Made by a program: the position numbers and the translations under genes. Positions 1 through 63,800 of a stretch of DNA of 64,000 bases are shown one piece after another; position 1 is the first letter of the stretch; every line of letters starts with the position of its first letter. Where the stretch lies: assembly GCA_013400975.1 (NCBI GenBank), contig WBMZ01003488.1:1-64000 (forward strand), read 5' to 3'. Under the pieces are notes generated by a model. That model worked only from the letters and a program-made list of their open reading frames with translations, did no database searches and was not told the DNA's origin. The stretch is from Atrichornis clamosus (lineage: Eukaryota; Chordata; Aves; Passeriformes; Menuridae).

Positions 1-3000
1 GTAAAAGCCTCCAGCATCAAGGCAACAAGGGATCTTGACAAGATGGTGCTTCTAGGGCAAGTTTCAGCACTAGAGTCACACTTGTATGGAGAATCCCCAC
101 CAGTTCACTGGTTATCAGACATGACTGCTTTCCAGACAGACCACAGGAATCAATATATTACCCCACACTTTACAAGCACATAGTCAGGGTGACAGGGAGG
201 ACAAGACACTGAAGCAGAAGCAAGCCTTGGAGAGTGTTTGGTGGATCCCGAGCCCTTCTGTTACCATTTTCAAAATTTGTGACTGGTGAGCACTGAACAG
301 CATTGTCGAGATACCGATGTTTCCTAACCACAAGTTTATGACAGCCATCTGCTCCAGTTTGCTTCAGCTGCCAGAAGGGCTCAGCAGGATGGGCGAGACA
401 GAAGAGCAAGTAGACTCCTGAGACCCCACTCAAGGATAGTCTCCAAGGAACGGAACTAAACCCTGGGTAAAAATACAGACACTACATCTGGCTCCTTCCA
501 CATATCCCTGCCAAACCCCTCTGCTCTGTGAGGCGTCACACAGACACACAAAGGCTGTCTCCTTCCCTCAGAAGTTTACAGTCTCATGGCACGGCCTACG
601 TACAGAGACACGAAGAGATTCACTAGGGTTACAAAGGGGGTCAGTGGCAGATGTAGACATCAAACGGGAGCCACGGCAGCCTCCGTGTCATCTGCCTGTC
701 CACTGAACTTTGCTGTCTGTCAAGCACAAAGACATATGACAGAGCAAAAGCCCCTGGTGAACTCACATCAAACCAGTCAAGACTGAGTAACCGAGAAGCC
801 TGGTACTGGAAATAAGACAGATGGAGAAGCAGAAACAAAACCTACAGTGCAGCAGTGCAAGACATTGCCAAAGGTCTTTTCTGGTTTTTCTTTTTTTCTT
901 TTCTGTAAAGGACAGTAAGGAAAAGCTTTTCTTCAGGCATTTCCACACACACACACACACAAAGTGCACATAGCTATGAGCTGTAATTACACACAGCCGG
1001 GTTTTTAGACAGTTTTAACCAAAGTATTAATGCACCTTATAGAAAGCATAGCTTTACATTAAAGTTTTTCACAGTTATTCAGTCATAAATTTCTATTATT
1101 TCAGTCCATTTCTCTGGTAGCATTACCAGAGGAGGCACAGGAAATTGTCACCAAATACACAGAAACTGTAATGAATAGTAAAGACTGTAAGTGTGTTTGC
1201 CTGATCTAAGAAGATTCTTAAATTGCCACAATCCAGTCAATATTGGAGGTGGAGATTCTAAATATGCTAAAATAAAAATACTTCCACAAAGGACCCCAAC
1301 CTAAACAAAGCCATACTGACTATTTCCAAAACAAACACATAACATAAATAAGGTGCATTTCAAAATGATGTCAAGGTGCTAAGGACCAAAAGCAAAGATA
1401 TGACTATTAACCCCCACATGTCCTGCCCATGGAGTTTACATTTGGGGTTTTCCTAAACTGGAGACGTATTTCAGCAGTTATTCATGCCACTGTGCTTAAT
1501 GGAGAGCATCTGACCTGCACAGAAGGGAGCCCTTTCTCACATACAATCTGAAGTGGTGCTCCTTCAGCAGAAACTTAACTTGCTTTAGCAAACACTGCCA
1601 AGAAAATCTACCTTAAGGTGTGTATGTGAGATACATCAAAATGACGAGTCAGCAGTAGGCTCATTCTGAGCTAGCATCAAACATGGAAAAGAAAATTTGT
1701 CATTCTCCAACAATCCTCCTGGCTGAGCCCAGCCAGTGTTCCCAGCCTCAGTGGCAGCAGACTGCAACCTTCAGACTAGGCAGCGGAGAAAGAAGGATCG
1801 CATCTCCAGGAGGCCCAGGCACTTTTCCCACCTGCCAGCTGAATGACGTATCTGTTCTCAAAACACCCGTTATTCCACATTTATACTCAGGACACGACTC
1901 ACCTCTTCCCTGAAGATACTCTTCACTTTCAGAAGTGTGCTTCTACCATTTATTTTCTCCTTTCTCTTGCTTATGGTCCTACACCTAAGAGCATCACTAA
2001 TATGTGCCACAAATCAGGGGTAAAGCACAGTAGTTGTCTCCAGACCACCTCACCAGACCCAATATAATATAGGATTTAGATTCCCCATAGTACAATCCCA
2101 TCTTTTAGCTGACATACACCAAAAAGTCATACTGCCATAACATCCACAGGCATCCAAATACCAATCAATAGCTGCATCACTTTGTAGAAATAAAGACAGC
2201 AATGAGAAGAATTAATCTAAAATAGTGCTTATAGATTCACCTAAATACGTCAGAATAAACTTACTAGCACAGACAAGCCGTCTATTAGATGCCTGTAAAA
2301 TCTTTGCCCTGTGCATGTTAACTAGTATCACTCTTCAAGTATTCAGCTTTCTTTCCAATACATGTAATTTGTAGACCAAGGGTCTTTTTAGATAGTGGAC
2401 AGCACTAGGGTTCAGTTTCCTTCTACCAGAGGTTATAAATTTGACTAGACAGCAACAATTGCTTTTTAATCTAAGCAAACTGGTATGTCAGAGGCAATCA
2501 GTATGGTGAAGCTATCCCAGGAGTATCCTAATAATCCCAATGAATCACTTGGTGTTGTATGAAACTCAGTAGTTGAACTCTTGGCACACAATGTCACAAG
2601 CACTTAATGTAGCAAGTATATACAGCAGCAAACAGTGAGCTCAGGGACACTTGCCTTCACAGTGTTCGCACTCCTGATCAACTGCTGCACCTTTTGGCAT
2701 TAACCAGTTTCTAATCATATTAGTATTTTATTTTGTTAAACACTTTCTCATGGGAAAAACAAATGACACACAGTTAGGGATTAGGATATTTGCTATTCCT
2801 ACCAATGGCTGTACATTACATTCAGAGAAAAAGATCAGGAAAAATCCAGGTACAAAACTGAGAGGGTTATATAAGATAGAATCTATTGATATATCATAGT
2901 CAATAATAAAAGGAGACCAAAATGTCCCTGATTAGAGGCTTTTTAACACTGATTGACACACAAATGACGATTTCAGAGGAAATATTTCAATGGACCACTG

Positions 3001-5599
3001 CAGCCATTCTTAGTGGTGTTTTGAGCCTATCTGTAGCATTTGAAACATATTAAGTATTTCAAAAATAATGCACTCCAAATAAATTATATGCTATGTATGG
3101 AAAGACATGCAATAATGCCATTTTTAAACCCAAACTAGAGGTGCATTCTATCTTCAATTTTCATTAATATATCCTATTAGTTCAAATTACAAGCAGATTT
3201 TAAAAACTGAAACTAGAAATACTGCTTTATACACATAACTAGAAATGTTTTGATCTAAATTTATAGAGCTATGTTCAAATGAAACAAGCCAGTAACTTTA
3301 GCCTAACCTTAGAGTTAACCTAAGAGTAAGTCAGCAACCTTATATGAGGTTTCCTTATGTAGTTTGACTTCTACTGCCTCTAAATAACAGTTAGTCCCAC
3401 AGAAGAGTATTAACTCTGTTATTGTCCTTAGAGTGTAAAAAAGTTGTTGGATTGACAAGTGTGTCTATAAAACATATATCACAGTCTCTAGTCTATCAGC
3501 TGTGTGATTATCTATAGTAAGTCTGGATAAAAACAGATGTTCTGACTTGAAAAGCACTTATCTTTACAACTCAAGAATCCACCAGGAGGTTTAATCCAGT
3601 TGATTTAAAGCTTTGGTTCTTACCATCAGTTTAGTAGTTGGCTGATTTTACTTCTTAACTAGACAAGTGCTCTTCTATGGACATGCTAAAAACTCCCAGT
3701 AACAATAGCTGCATATATAAACCACTGATTTGCCCATAATTTCTAAAGCACAGGTGGTCCTAATATCTTTTTCTACTGTACACATGAAAGTCTCCAAGTA
3801 TCTGGAAAATTCAAGCCAACCACCTTCTTCCTCTCATTACATTTTCAATCTTACTTGACTATAGAACATACAGTAGAAGTCATTAAGCTACATTTCACAG
3901 TTTATGGTTTTAATGGTTTTGCAACATTAGATGCACAACACATTTTCAAGCATCAAAAACTAGGCTTTGCTATCTAACATTTCATAAAGATAATAAAAGC
4001 TAATGAGCACTCATGATCTATGATCTGACAAGACATCTGTTCTGTTCTTTCCGAGATAAAACACTCACCCTGCCTTGTTCTGGCACAGTGGGAGAGAACA
4101 AATATAAACCAATTAATCATTCTAAACTATAAGCTATATTAAGTTATAGTTTCTCAACAGGCTTTTCATACCCTGTTGCTAATAGGACACAGGTGTCCTA
4201 CAGTCAGTCTTTCAATGCAGTAATTAAATCCTGCTAACTTCACATGGTCAGCTGCAGACAACAGCACTGTTCAGAATTTCAGCAGAAAAAAAGCCTGTTC
4301 TAAACAAGCAATAACAAGGTTGATGTAACAAGGTTGAGAGCTCTCTTCCCATAATCTACATATTTGCATCATGCTTTCTTAATAAAGGAGGATTTTAAAG
4401 GAATTTCATTCTGATCCGTTATGGGGGAAAGCAGTACTGAAACTACAAGAAACCCTACAAGATAGGTCACAGGGGACATGAGTAACATTGGCATGGAGGC
4501 AGAAGGAATAATCCGCTTTACCATTTGTGAGGCTGTGTGACAGGGAGAGCTGTCAATAGGAAACTGCTGAGAACATTAAAACTCTGCTCTCTCTTACACT
4601 TCACAACCAGCTGCCAAGCATTTTAGGTGACCTGTCTGAGACCAAATTCAGCTTGTTGATACTGATGGCACCCACAGAATAATACAGAAGTGGGAAAAAC
4701 CCGGATTCTTTTTTGTCTTCATTCAGCCTTGCAGTATGACGTATTTCGAAGAACACTGCAGGAGCATGCACGGGTTCAGCTTCCTACAGACTGCTGTACA
4801 TTACCGCAAATAAAACATGTGAAATAGGGGGAAAAAGAAAATCACAGATTGCATATCTGTTAACAAACAACATTATTTATACTAAAACCTTAGATAAAGA
4901 CAAAAATTGCAGTTTACATAAAGAAAACAAATACCTAATGCCTGACAAATACCTTGTCCTGCTCAAAAAACTGTCCTATGGATCTACCTCACAGAAGCAC
5001 ATAATAAAATAAACAACAGAACCAGGGAACCAAGAACAGCCCAGCTGTGCAGAAAAGCAAAGTACTTTCGCTAAAGTGAAGGATCCAAGGTAACTGGGAT
5101 TTAACACGAAAACCCCACACAGCCTCAAACATCAAACCTATCCAAGTAGCCTAAGCTTCCTAGAGCATGCCAGAGAGGAACAGCATCTCTCTGCTGACTG
5201 AAGCAACAGCTAACCAGCTTTCACTAGACTGAAGAGTCTGCTCTTTCCACTAACTAAAACTGGTATTCTCCTTATGCTGCAGTCACAGACTCTGCCCAAG
5301 AATTTAAAACAACACTTATATAATATGTGCACAAACAGAACCAAAAAGGAAATGAAATTAGTAAATCCATATATAAAGTTTAGTCCAGAGGAAAATCACT
5401 GTGGCAAGACTGAATCAGAAGGTCCATGGATTTATCTGTCACACTCCCAGAGAGCTTATGCTTTAGATAAAAATAAATAAAATCTGAAAAAAAACAGCAC
5501 TAAGAAAGCAGCCTGGACAGATCAGCTGATGAACTAAGGCTACACATGTATTACCACTTAGTGTAGGAAAACATGAATGGATCAGTAGAAAAGAGTTTC
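1..5599. other. Intergenic DNA downstream of HACE1, no gene recognised
   Basis: AT-rich, with stop codons in all frames and only short chance ORFs. A (CA)9 microsatellite lies at 944-961. No CR1 or LTR was recognised. The longest minus ORF (170-433, 87 codons) resembles no family I know. Confidence 0.6.
944..961. repeat. (CA)9 microsatellite
   Basis: Nine uninterrupted CA units. Confidence 0.9.
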
Positions 5600-7079
5600 T
5601 GCTGTGGACCTGAACCTTAAAATTTATTGTTTCAGAGGTTTGCTATGTCTGAATTAATTTATGAACTCTTCAGATCATCTCTTCATATCATTTATGCCTT
5701 GCAAACATAAATGTGATGTTCATCCATTAGCATTTGGTACATTTTTGGATCAATATTTTCTGTTTAGTTTCATCTGGACAGAATCCAGTTTGCATACTCT
5801 GAAGCAAAAGCATGACGAGCAGGGATGACCAGATTCATTTACAGAGAAAAAACACACCCTCAACTGAAAAAACATACCAACAACCAAAAAAATACTCCTA
5901 GCCTGAATCAAAACAATAATCTAGGCGTACCCCAGGGTCCCTAGAAAAGCAGTTATGCAACAGCATCATCAACCCCAACATGTGCAGATACTTACCAAAT
6001 AGTGCTGAGCCTTTGCTATTTTTGTATATTATTTGTGTAATATATTCTAATTCTGTATAAATTTCGACATGAGATTCTAATTATCATAGTCTTGTTAGGT
6101 AACATCATAAGCTCAGTTTCCTTCCTTGTGCATCTGTTTATGTCCATCCATACACTTTGACAATGACTTCTCAAATAGTGCTTCCATGACAATTTAAATT
6201 ATATAAAGATGAATAAAATCCTGACAGAGAAAAGAATAATCCACTCACAGAGACACAAACTTGTCACATTCCGATTCTGGTTAAAATATTAAAATTTAAT
6301 AATACCTTTTGAACATACAATTATGTCAAGGAAAGAGCAAAGGCATTCAAACAATGGATATAGAACTTAAACAATATTTACAAATTCTAAACTGCAAGTT
6401 GACTATAAAGTCACAGATACTTTAAATATTTAGTAGAATATAGTGTAAATTCTAATATAAACTAGATAAACTTCATCTGTTGTTTTTTCCAGTCATAACA
6501 GTCTCATCTTTACACACTATATACATTAAAATACTAAAAAGTTATAAAATCTTCTTTCTGTTACTATGCAAAGAAATGGAAAATACATCAGCTCTGTCTT
6601 ACTGTACAATATTCCAATTGAACTTTCTGTAGTGGTCTGCAAAAATAAATGGCACTTTCACATGCAACAAGGCATAAAGTATAACTCTTTTCATTTGCAG
6701 TATCCCATCAGAGTGCAAAGTAAACTGCAATGCAGATGTCATTCACTCACGTAGCTGGAAATCAAAAGTAAACTGGGGAAAGAGATTCTGACAAACTTTC
6801 TCAGAGTGAAGTGATAATGAAAAGCATGTACACTGATTTCCATACAGATCTGTAATTTTAAAAAATGAAAACAGCATACTGAGAAGTTTGTTGTGATGGT
6901 ATCAAAGCTACCTTGAAAACACAATAATGGAGGGAAAGCTGATGATCCTGTGCCCATTCTGAAGCCCAGCCCTGCCAATGGGCTGCAGCATCTGAGCTAC
7001 TTTTCTATTGACAGTTTCCAAAATTACTTCTGCCACTCAAAATTGGCCATTAGCAGTCAGATGAGTTTTCTAGACTTCA
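5600..7079 (-). other. HACE1: Probable HACE1 3'UTR
   Basis: Sequence after the stop codon, AT-rich and without coding signals. The minus strand carries one AATAAA in this interval (5628-5623), about 1.45 kb after the stop, and an ATTAAA (6300-6295), about 0.8 kb after the stop. The 3' end shown is inferred from the farther signal and is approximate. Confidence 0.45.
5623..5628 (-). terminator. Candidate HACE1 polyadenylation signal AATAAA
   Basis: It is the only AATAAA hexamer I found on the minus strand between the stop codon and position 5,600. An alternative ATTAAA lies at 6295-6300. Both are short motifs, so this is a candidate only. Confidence 0.4.
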
Positions 7080-58154
<51,075 letters not shown>

Positions 58155-58211
58155 CCTCGGAGCGCCCAGCCCGGCGCCGCGGACACTCCCCGCTGCCGCC
58201 GCCGCCGCCCC

Positions 58212-58280
58212 TCAGCCCATCGCGGCGGTGGCTGCGCCCAGGCCGCCCAGGCCGCCGCCACCCCGGGAGGCTGCGCGCAT
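58212..58280 (-). promoter_or_regulatory. Possible upstream ORF in HACE1 5'UTR
   Basis: On the minus strand an ATG at 58280 opens a 22-codon reading frame ending in TGA at 58212. A second in-frame ATG at 58220 gives ATG GGC TGA, with G at -3 and G at +4, a strong initiation context. It ends 57 nt before the HACE1 start. Whether either is in the mRNA depends on the unknown transcription start; the first ATG overlaps the NRF1-type site, so the short form is more likely to be transcribed. Confidence 0.4.
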
Positions 58281-58540
58281 GCGCGGGGCGGAGCCGGGGG
58301 GCGGTAGTGGTCTACCTCAGATTGCTTGTTTTCCATAAGGAAAAAAAGAAAAGGGGTGACGGAGATGAATTTTGAAAACCTGTGGAAAATGTGTCTTTAA
58401 ACATCTGGTTGTGACAGTTTTGGGGAAAAAAAAAATTCTGCCTTTTAGAGCCGCCCCTGCTGGGTGATCCTGCCCGTGCGAGCTTAGATCCCAGAGCCAC
58501 GGCAGGGAATGGCGGCTGCAAACGCACCTGAGAGGGCGAG

Positions 58541-58990
58541 AATCACGGAATTGATTAGGTTGGAAAAGACCTCTGAAATCATCTAGTCCAACCTAGGACC
58601 GAACACCCCCATGTCAACTAGACCGTGGCACCAAGTGCCGCATCCAGCCTTTCTTTAAACACCTCCAGGGACGGTAACTCCACCACCTCCTTGGGCAGTC
58701 CAGTCCAATGCCTAATCATCCTTTTTGTGTAGAAATTCTTAATGTTCAACCTAAACCTCCCTTGGCGCAGCTTAACACTGTATCCTCTTGTCCTGTCGCT
58801 GGCTGCCTGGGAGAAGAGACCGACCCCACCTGGCTACAGCCTCCTTTCAGGGAGTAGTAAAGAGTGATAAGGTACCCCCTGAGCCTCCTCCTCTCCGGGC
58901 TAAGCAACCCCAGCTCCCTCAGCTGCCCCTCACAGGACTTGTGCTTCAAACCCTTCACCAGCTTCACTGCCCTTCTAGTGCCAGCACAAA
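58541..58990 (-). mobile_element. CR1 LINE fragment (3' end), minus orientation, next to the promoter
   Basis: It begins aatcacggaattgattaggt, then follows the complement of the CR1 3' region (catctagtccaacctagga, ccaccacctccttgggcag, cctcttgtcctgtcgctgg, ctacagcctcctttcaggga). About 450 bp, relatively well preserved. It lies about 230 bp from the CpG-island edge. Confidence 0.92.
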
Positions 58991-59428
58991 AACTGTAGTC
59001 ACTTGGAACTGTGCAGGGAAACAACTGCCAGCATGAGCCTGTCAATTCATTTCTTCCTCTGGCAGGATAATACATGTTGTCAAGCGTGAAGGAGCATTCA
59101 ATGTTGGGTATTTAGGCTTTAATAATGCTTCAGGTGTTGATACAGTCTTGGCAAGCCAGGGAAGTATGGGCTACATGAGAATGCTGTAAAGTGAGAATGT
59201 AAAAATGGTGTTAAAATGGAATGTAAAAAATCACACCCCAACAAGATTTTATTAATGATCAACTTTCAAATGCAAGGAAGTATGTGGGAATCCATGGGGA
59301 TTTCTTGTTCTGTGTAATGGTTTTCTTGTTTTGTTCTGTGTAATGTTCCAATGGCTCTGACCTGGAATTACGGACAAAAGCTATCTAAGAGTTGAAAAAG
59401 GTTCAGAAAGGACAACAAGGACAATCAA

Positions 59429-59700
59429 GAATCATAGAATAGTTTAAATTAGAACAGACTTTTAAAGGTCACCCAGTCCAAGCCCCTTGCAATGAACATG
59501 GACATTGTCAACTAGATCTGGTTGCTCAAAGCCCTATCCAACCTGACCCTGCATGTTTGGAGTCATGGGGCATCCACCTCTCTGGGCCGCCTGTTCCAGT
59601 GTTTTACCATCCTCATTGTAAAAGACTTCTTTCTTCTATCTGATCTGAATCAACCCTCCTTCAGTTTAAAACCATGACCGCTTGTTCTGTCGCAAAAGCC
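59429..59700 (-). mobile_element. CR1 LINE fragment (3' end), minus orientation
   Basis: It begins agaatcatagaatagtt, the CR1 3' end in reverse, followed by caactagatctggttgctca, caacctgaccctgcatg and gcttgttctgtcgc. It is a different, more diverged CR1 subtype than the copy at 58,541. Confidence 0.85.
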
Positions 59701-59836
59701 CTGTGAATTGGCTTCCATGCAAGTGAGAACTGAGTTGGAACTCTGCTATCTGGAAAAGAAATACTGTACAGGACATAGTGGAAGTGGAAAGATAATGAAT
59801 GTCATGGCAATATTACATGGGGAAAAAGAAAATTAT

Positions 59837-60281
59837 TAGCAATCAAATCAGAGTAGGCTAGTGAGAAACAAAAACTACATTTTAAAAAACACCTTACACC
59901 CTACTTACTTATTCCTCAACTTCTCTCCTAAATTCTTTACCTTCTCCCCACCAGCAGCATAGGAGGGCAGAGAATGGGGGCTGTGGTCAGTTCATCATAT
60001 GCTCTCTCTGTTGCTCCTTCCTCCTCAGAGGGAGGACTCCTCACACTCTTCCTCTGTTTCAGTGTGGGGTCACCTCCACAGGAGACAGTCCTCCACAAAC
60101 TTCTCCAACGTGAGTCTTTTCCACAGGCTGCAGTTCTCCATGAACTGCTCCAGTTTGGGTCCTTTCCATGGAGTGCAGACCTTCAGGAACAGGCTGTTTC
60201 AGTGTGGGTCCCCATGGGGTCACAACTCCTGCCAGCAAATCTGCTCCAGGATAGACTCCACTCTCCATGGGGTCTTAGATA
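59837..60281 (-). mobile_element. Avian ERVL-type LTR fragment, minus orientation
   Basis: It carries words I know from a common avian ERVL-like LTR, in order: gcaatcaaatcagagtaggc, gaatgggggctgtggtcag, cctcctcagagggaggactc, gggtcacaactcctgccag. Repeated 'ctccagtttgggtcc'-type units of about 40 bp are visible. There is no coding content. The orientation is inferred from memory of the full LTR, and both ends appear truncated. Confidence 0.65.
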
Positions 60282-61140
60282 GCTATTTCCTTTTATTCCA
60301 AGTTTCTAGGGGCTGAGGTTAGAGTTTATGACAATTTCTAAATGACCTCACTAGTGTAGAGGATGAGTTAAGTGACTGCTTGAGGTCCCTATCCTTTTCT
60401 GGGAGAATGATTCTGGATACACCTAATAGTAAAACCACAGTATGTATGAACAACTGTTGTTTACCTCTGCCCATCATAGCAATCAAAGAAGAGAAAAGCA
60501 AGGAAACTGGAGAATGTATAATTTTTTTCTAAATGAATGCCTTTCAAGATCCTCTCTGAATGCAGTGGTATTCCAATGGTACACCACTGCCATAAGACAT
60601 ATTTGGTGGCATCTTTTAAATGCATCAAAATAATGGGCTGAAGCAAAAACATTAGGGGTATGCAATCAATTGTAAAATGCTATAATTTTTAATGTATTTA
60701 GCTTCCAGTTCAGTGCTAAACACAAATTATATTCCGGGATGCATGCTCAAAAGCTAAAGGATTGTTACAGCAGTGATACAAAATCCTTAGTAAATTTTTT
60801 TTTAAATATAGAATGTTTTACTGTGGTCTGCAATCAGCAAGGCAGAAATGCTGTTAGAGAGCAGGTAGACAGTGATTGTAAGTTCTCACTCTTGCTTCAG
60901 CCAGTGTTGCTTGATTTCATGGGGTTTTTAAATTCTTCTTAGTTCTTCTTGGTACACAGAATGGGTAAAATCAATGGTCATTGTATTCCATGCTGTCACA
61001 AGCTACTCAGGAGAGAAGGGGAGGAGCATACATTCTACCTGACTCATCTCCACAGCAATAAGCTACACAGTATCCCAACCCTAAAAACAAGGTCTTCCTT
61101 GACCTAAATACAGGGTCTTCCACTGTCTCATGAGATCTCT

Positions 61141-61440
61141 TGTGGTTTAGCCCCAGCCAGGAACTCAGCCCTACGCAGCCACTCACTTTCTCCCTCCCAG
61201 TGGGATGGGGAAGAGAATCGGAAGGGTAAAAGTGAGAAAGCTCATGGGTTGCAACAAAGACAGGTAAAGCAAAAGCTGCACACACAAGCAAAGCAAAACA
61301 AGGAATTCATTCACCATTTCCCATGAGCAGGTAGGTGTTCAGCCATGCCTAGGGAAGCAGGACTCCATCACACACAATGATGACTTGAAAAGACAAACAG
61401 CATCACTCTGAGCATCCTCCCCTTCTCCTCCTACATTTTT
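61141..61440 (-). mobile_element. Avian ERVL-type LTR fragment (3' half), minus orientation
   Basis: It contains tgtggtttagccccagcc, gtgggatggggaagagaatc, ggaattcattcaccatttcc and ggtgttcagccatgc, a recognisable avian LTR. On the minus strand it ends ...AACCACA at 61141. The upstream (promoter) half is missing, so it is a broken copy with no genes. Confidence 0.65.
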
Positions 61441-62128
61441 GACCCTATTTCAGGTTTTCTTGCACAAACTCATTCTACTTGCCAAGATGTTCCCAAACAG
61501 AAAGGACATATGGGTGGACATTTGCAGCTTTGTAGCCTTATTCTTTCCACTACAGCATGGAGAAGTCTGCAAGTAAAAGCATCTCCTGATGTTCCACAAC
61601 TGCTTTAATTGCTGACTGTATAAAAATTCAAGGAAGGAAAATCCAGTGGAGGCCAAAAAGCAATCAAGGTAGGGGTGACATGATCTCAGGGGTCAGTGTC
61701 AATGGTCACAAAGTCCAATATCACTTGCAGAGACTGACTTAAACTCCAGATCCACCCAGCTCTTTTGAGGGGTGCATAAATGGTTAAGGGTTTCTCTTTT
61801 TAGCAGACTACTTTAGGAAAAACTTCATCATCCAAAAAAATCTCAGCTTGACCCTATGAGCTTTTAGTATGTCCTGGGAAATTCCTACTTGAACGATGTG
61901 CTTTTCCTGTGGTATTGCTACTGTCCATGCCTATATTGACTGCCATGGAGAATTAGGAACCTCCAGGTGGAAATTAATTCCATCTAGTTCAGAAATGGGT
62001 ATTGCACTCAGATGAAACACCTTCTGAGGTGTTTGTAAGATGCTTGCAGTAAGACTAGGTCTCAAATGGAAATCTTTTAAGTGAGTAGAATTAGCTAAAA
62101 GTCATAAAATTAGCTGAAATTTGTTACA

Positions 62129-62174
62129 CCATGACAGGTATAGCAATACTTCCATGACAGGTATAGCAATACTT
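62129..62174. repeat. 23-bp perfect tandem duplication
   Basis: The unit beginning ccatgacaggtatagcaata occurs twice head to tail (62129-62151, 62152-62174). Confidence 0.95.
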
Positions 62175-63220
62175 CCAAATTATTATTAATTTTCTTGATG
62201 TCAAGGAAAAAAATTAACATCTCAAGGAAAGATTAAGATTCCCAGTTTACCACCTAAGCTTTAAGCCATTTGCTCATTGAATGCAGTCAGCAGAGCTCCC
62301 TTCAATACTGATAAGGAGACCCAAATATATCTGTCCCTTGCACTTACATATCTGAAGATGTCATGTTCAACTGCCTACAAGCAATTGGTCAAACTTGTCT
62401 TTCACAGTGAATTAAATCAAATCAATTATCAGTCCTGTGAAAAAAAACCACTGTCCTTGACTCATACAGGAAGTTCATTGCTGTGAGCATTCTCAAGGGA
62501 GACCAGAGATAGACTGTTTCTTCTCAAAAAAGATAATACCATCTTAAACAGTTAAAGCTGTGGAACTCATCACATTTATTTCTCTACAAGAAAAATCTTC
62601 TTCAGAGATAAAAATTATCTTGTTTTCAGGATTGGGAGGAATGCATATTGTTGTCAGAAATGGAATGCAGTACTAAGTAAAACTAAAAGCATTCATCTCT
62701 TTCACTGTTTTTTCCTGTGTACATTCTTCACAAAGGCATATAAAATTAGAAGAACTTTACGCTAGTTAGCCTATAGCATAGAAGAGAGGAATTGATATTG
62801 ATTTTTCCATGTTTGAATATCAAGGGAAATTTGCAGCATAAAGACTTCAGTAAACTTTGGATCTTGTTTTTTGTTGCAACTTGTCTGCCATTAGATTGCT
62901 AGGTATTCACAAGAGTCTTCTCCAGACAATGCTGAGCCCAAGCATCCAGTCCTAAATTGGACCTTTGGTCATCACAGAACACCTAAATAGGAATAAATTC
63001 AACGTGTGGAAAAGTAAATTGCATCTATAGTCTGTTGTCTCCTCTTACCAAAAAAAAAATAAAAGCAATTCTGCTCAGATTCGGTTCAACAGGCCCTATT
63101 CAATTACTGAAAAACTATGAGACAGGACTACTTTAAAAAAAGTTCAAATCTCTGCTGAAATGAAAAACATAATTAAATATTTACAAATAGAAAAAAGAGG
63201 GGGTTTTGTTGGTTTTTTTT

Positions 63221-63800
63221 TGTCTGCAAAGACCTCTAGGATCATTGAGTCCAACCATTAACCCAGCACTACCATGTCCACCACCAAACCAAGTCCCTAA
63301 GCACAACTACTGCACATCTTTTAAATACCTCCAGGGTTGGTGACTCTATAACTCCCCTGGGCAGCCTGTTCCAAAGCTTGACAATTCTTTTGGTTGAGAA
63401 ATTTTTCCTAATGTCTAATCTAAACCTCCCCTGACTCAAGTCTGTTTGCTCTTGTCCTATTACTTGTTACTTGGGAGATGAGACCAACTCCCACCTATCT
63501 ACAGCCTCCTTTCAGGTACTTGTAGAGCGCAATAAAGTCCCTCCAAGCCTCCTTTTCTCCAGGCTAAAGAACCCCAGGTCCCTCAGCCATTCCTTGTAAG
63601 AGTGTACTCCAGACCTTTCACCTGCTTTGTTGCTGCTCTCTGGACTCATTTCAGCACCTCAATGTCCTCGTAGTGAGGGGCCCAAAACTGAAAACAAGAT
63701 TTGAGGTGCAGCATCACCAGTGCAGAGTACAGGAGGATGATCATTGCCCGAGTACTGCTGGCCACACTGTTTCTGATACAAGCCAAGATAGAGCGGTAGT
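63221..63800 (-). mobile_element. CR1 LINE fragment, minus orientation
   Basis: About 580 bp with the standard CR1 3' region: gtccaaccattaacccagca, cccctgggcagcctgttcc, ctacagcctcctttcagg, ctggccacactgtttctgat. The terminal agaatcatagaat repeat is missing, so both ends are lost or degraded. It is the longest of the minus-orientation copies here. Confidence 0.9.

Larger units (their letters stand above)
60282..63220. other. Upstream flank between repeats
   Basis: Apart from the LTR fragment (61,141-61,440) and a 23-bp duplication, this is AT-rich DNA with no gene or exon recognised. The LIN28B first exon, expected on this side from vertebrate gene order, was not found. Confidence 0.6.

Noticed and set aside
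170..433. 87-codon minus-strand frame in the downstream flank
   Set aside because: No known family, no splice or promoter context, and a length expected by chance.
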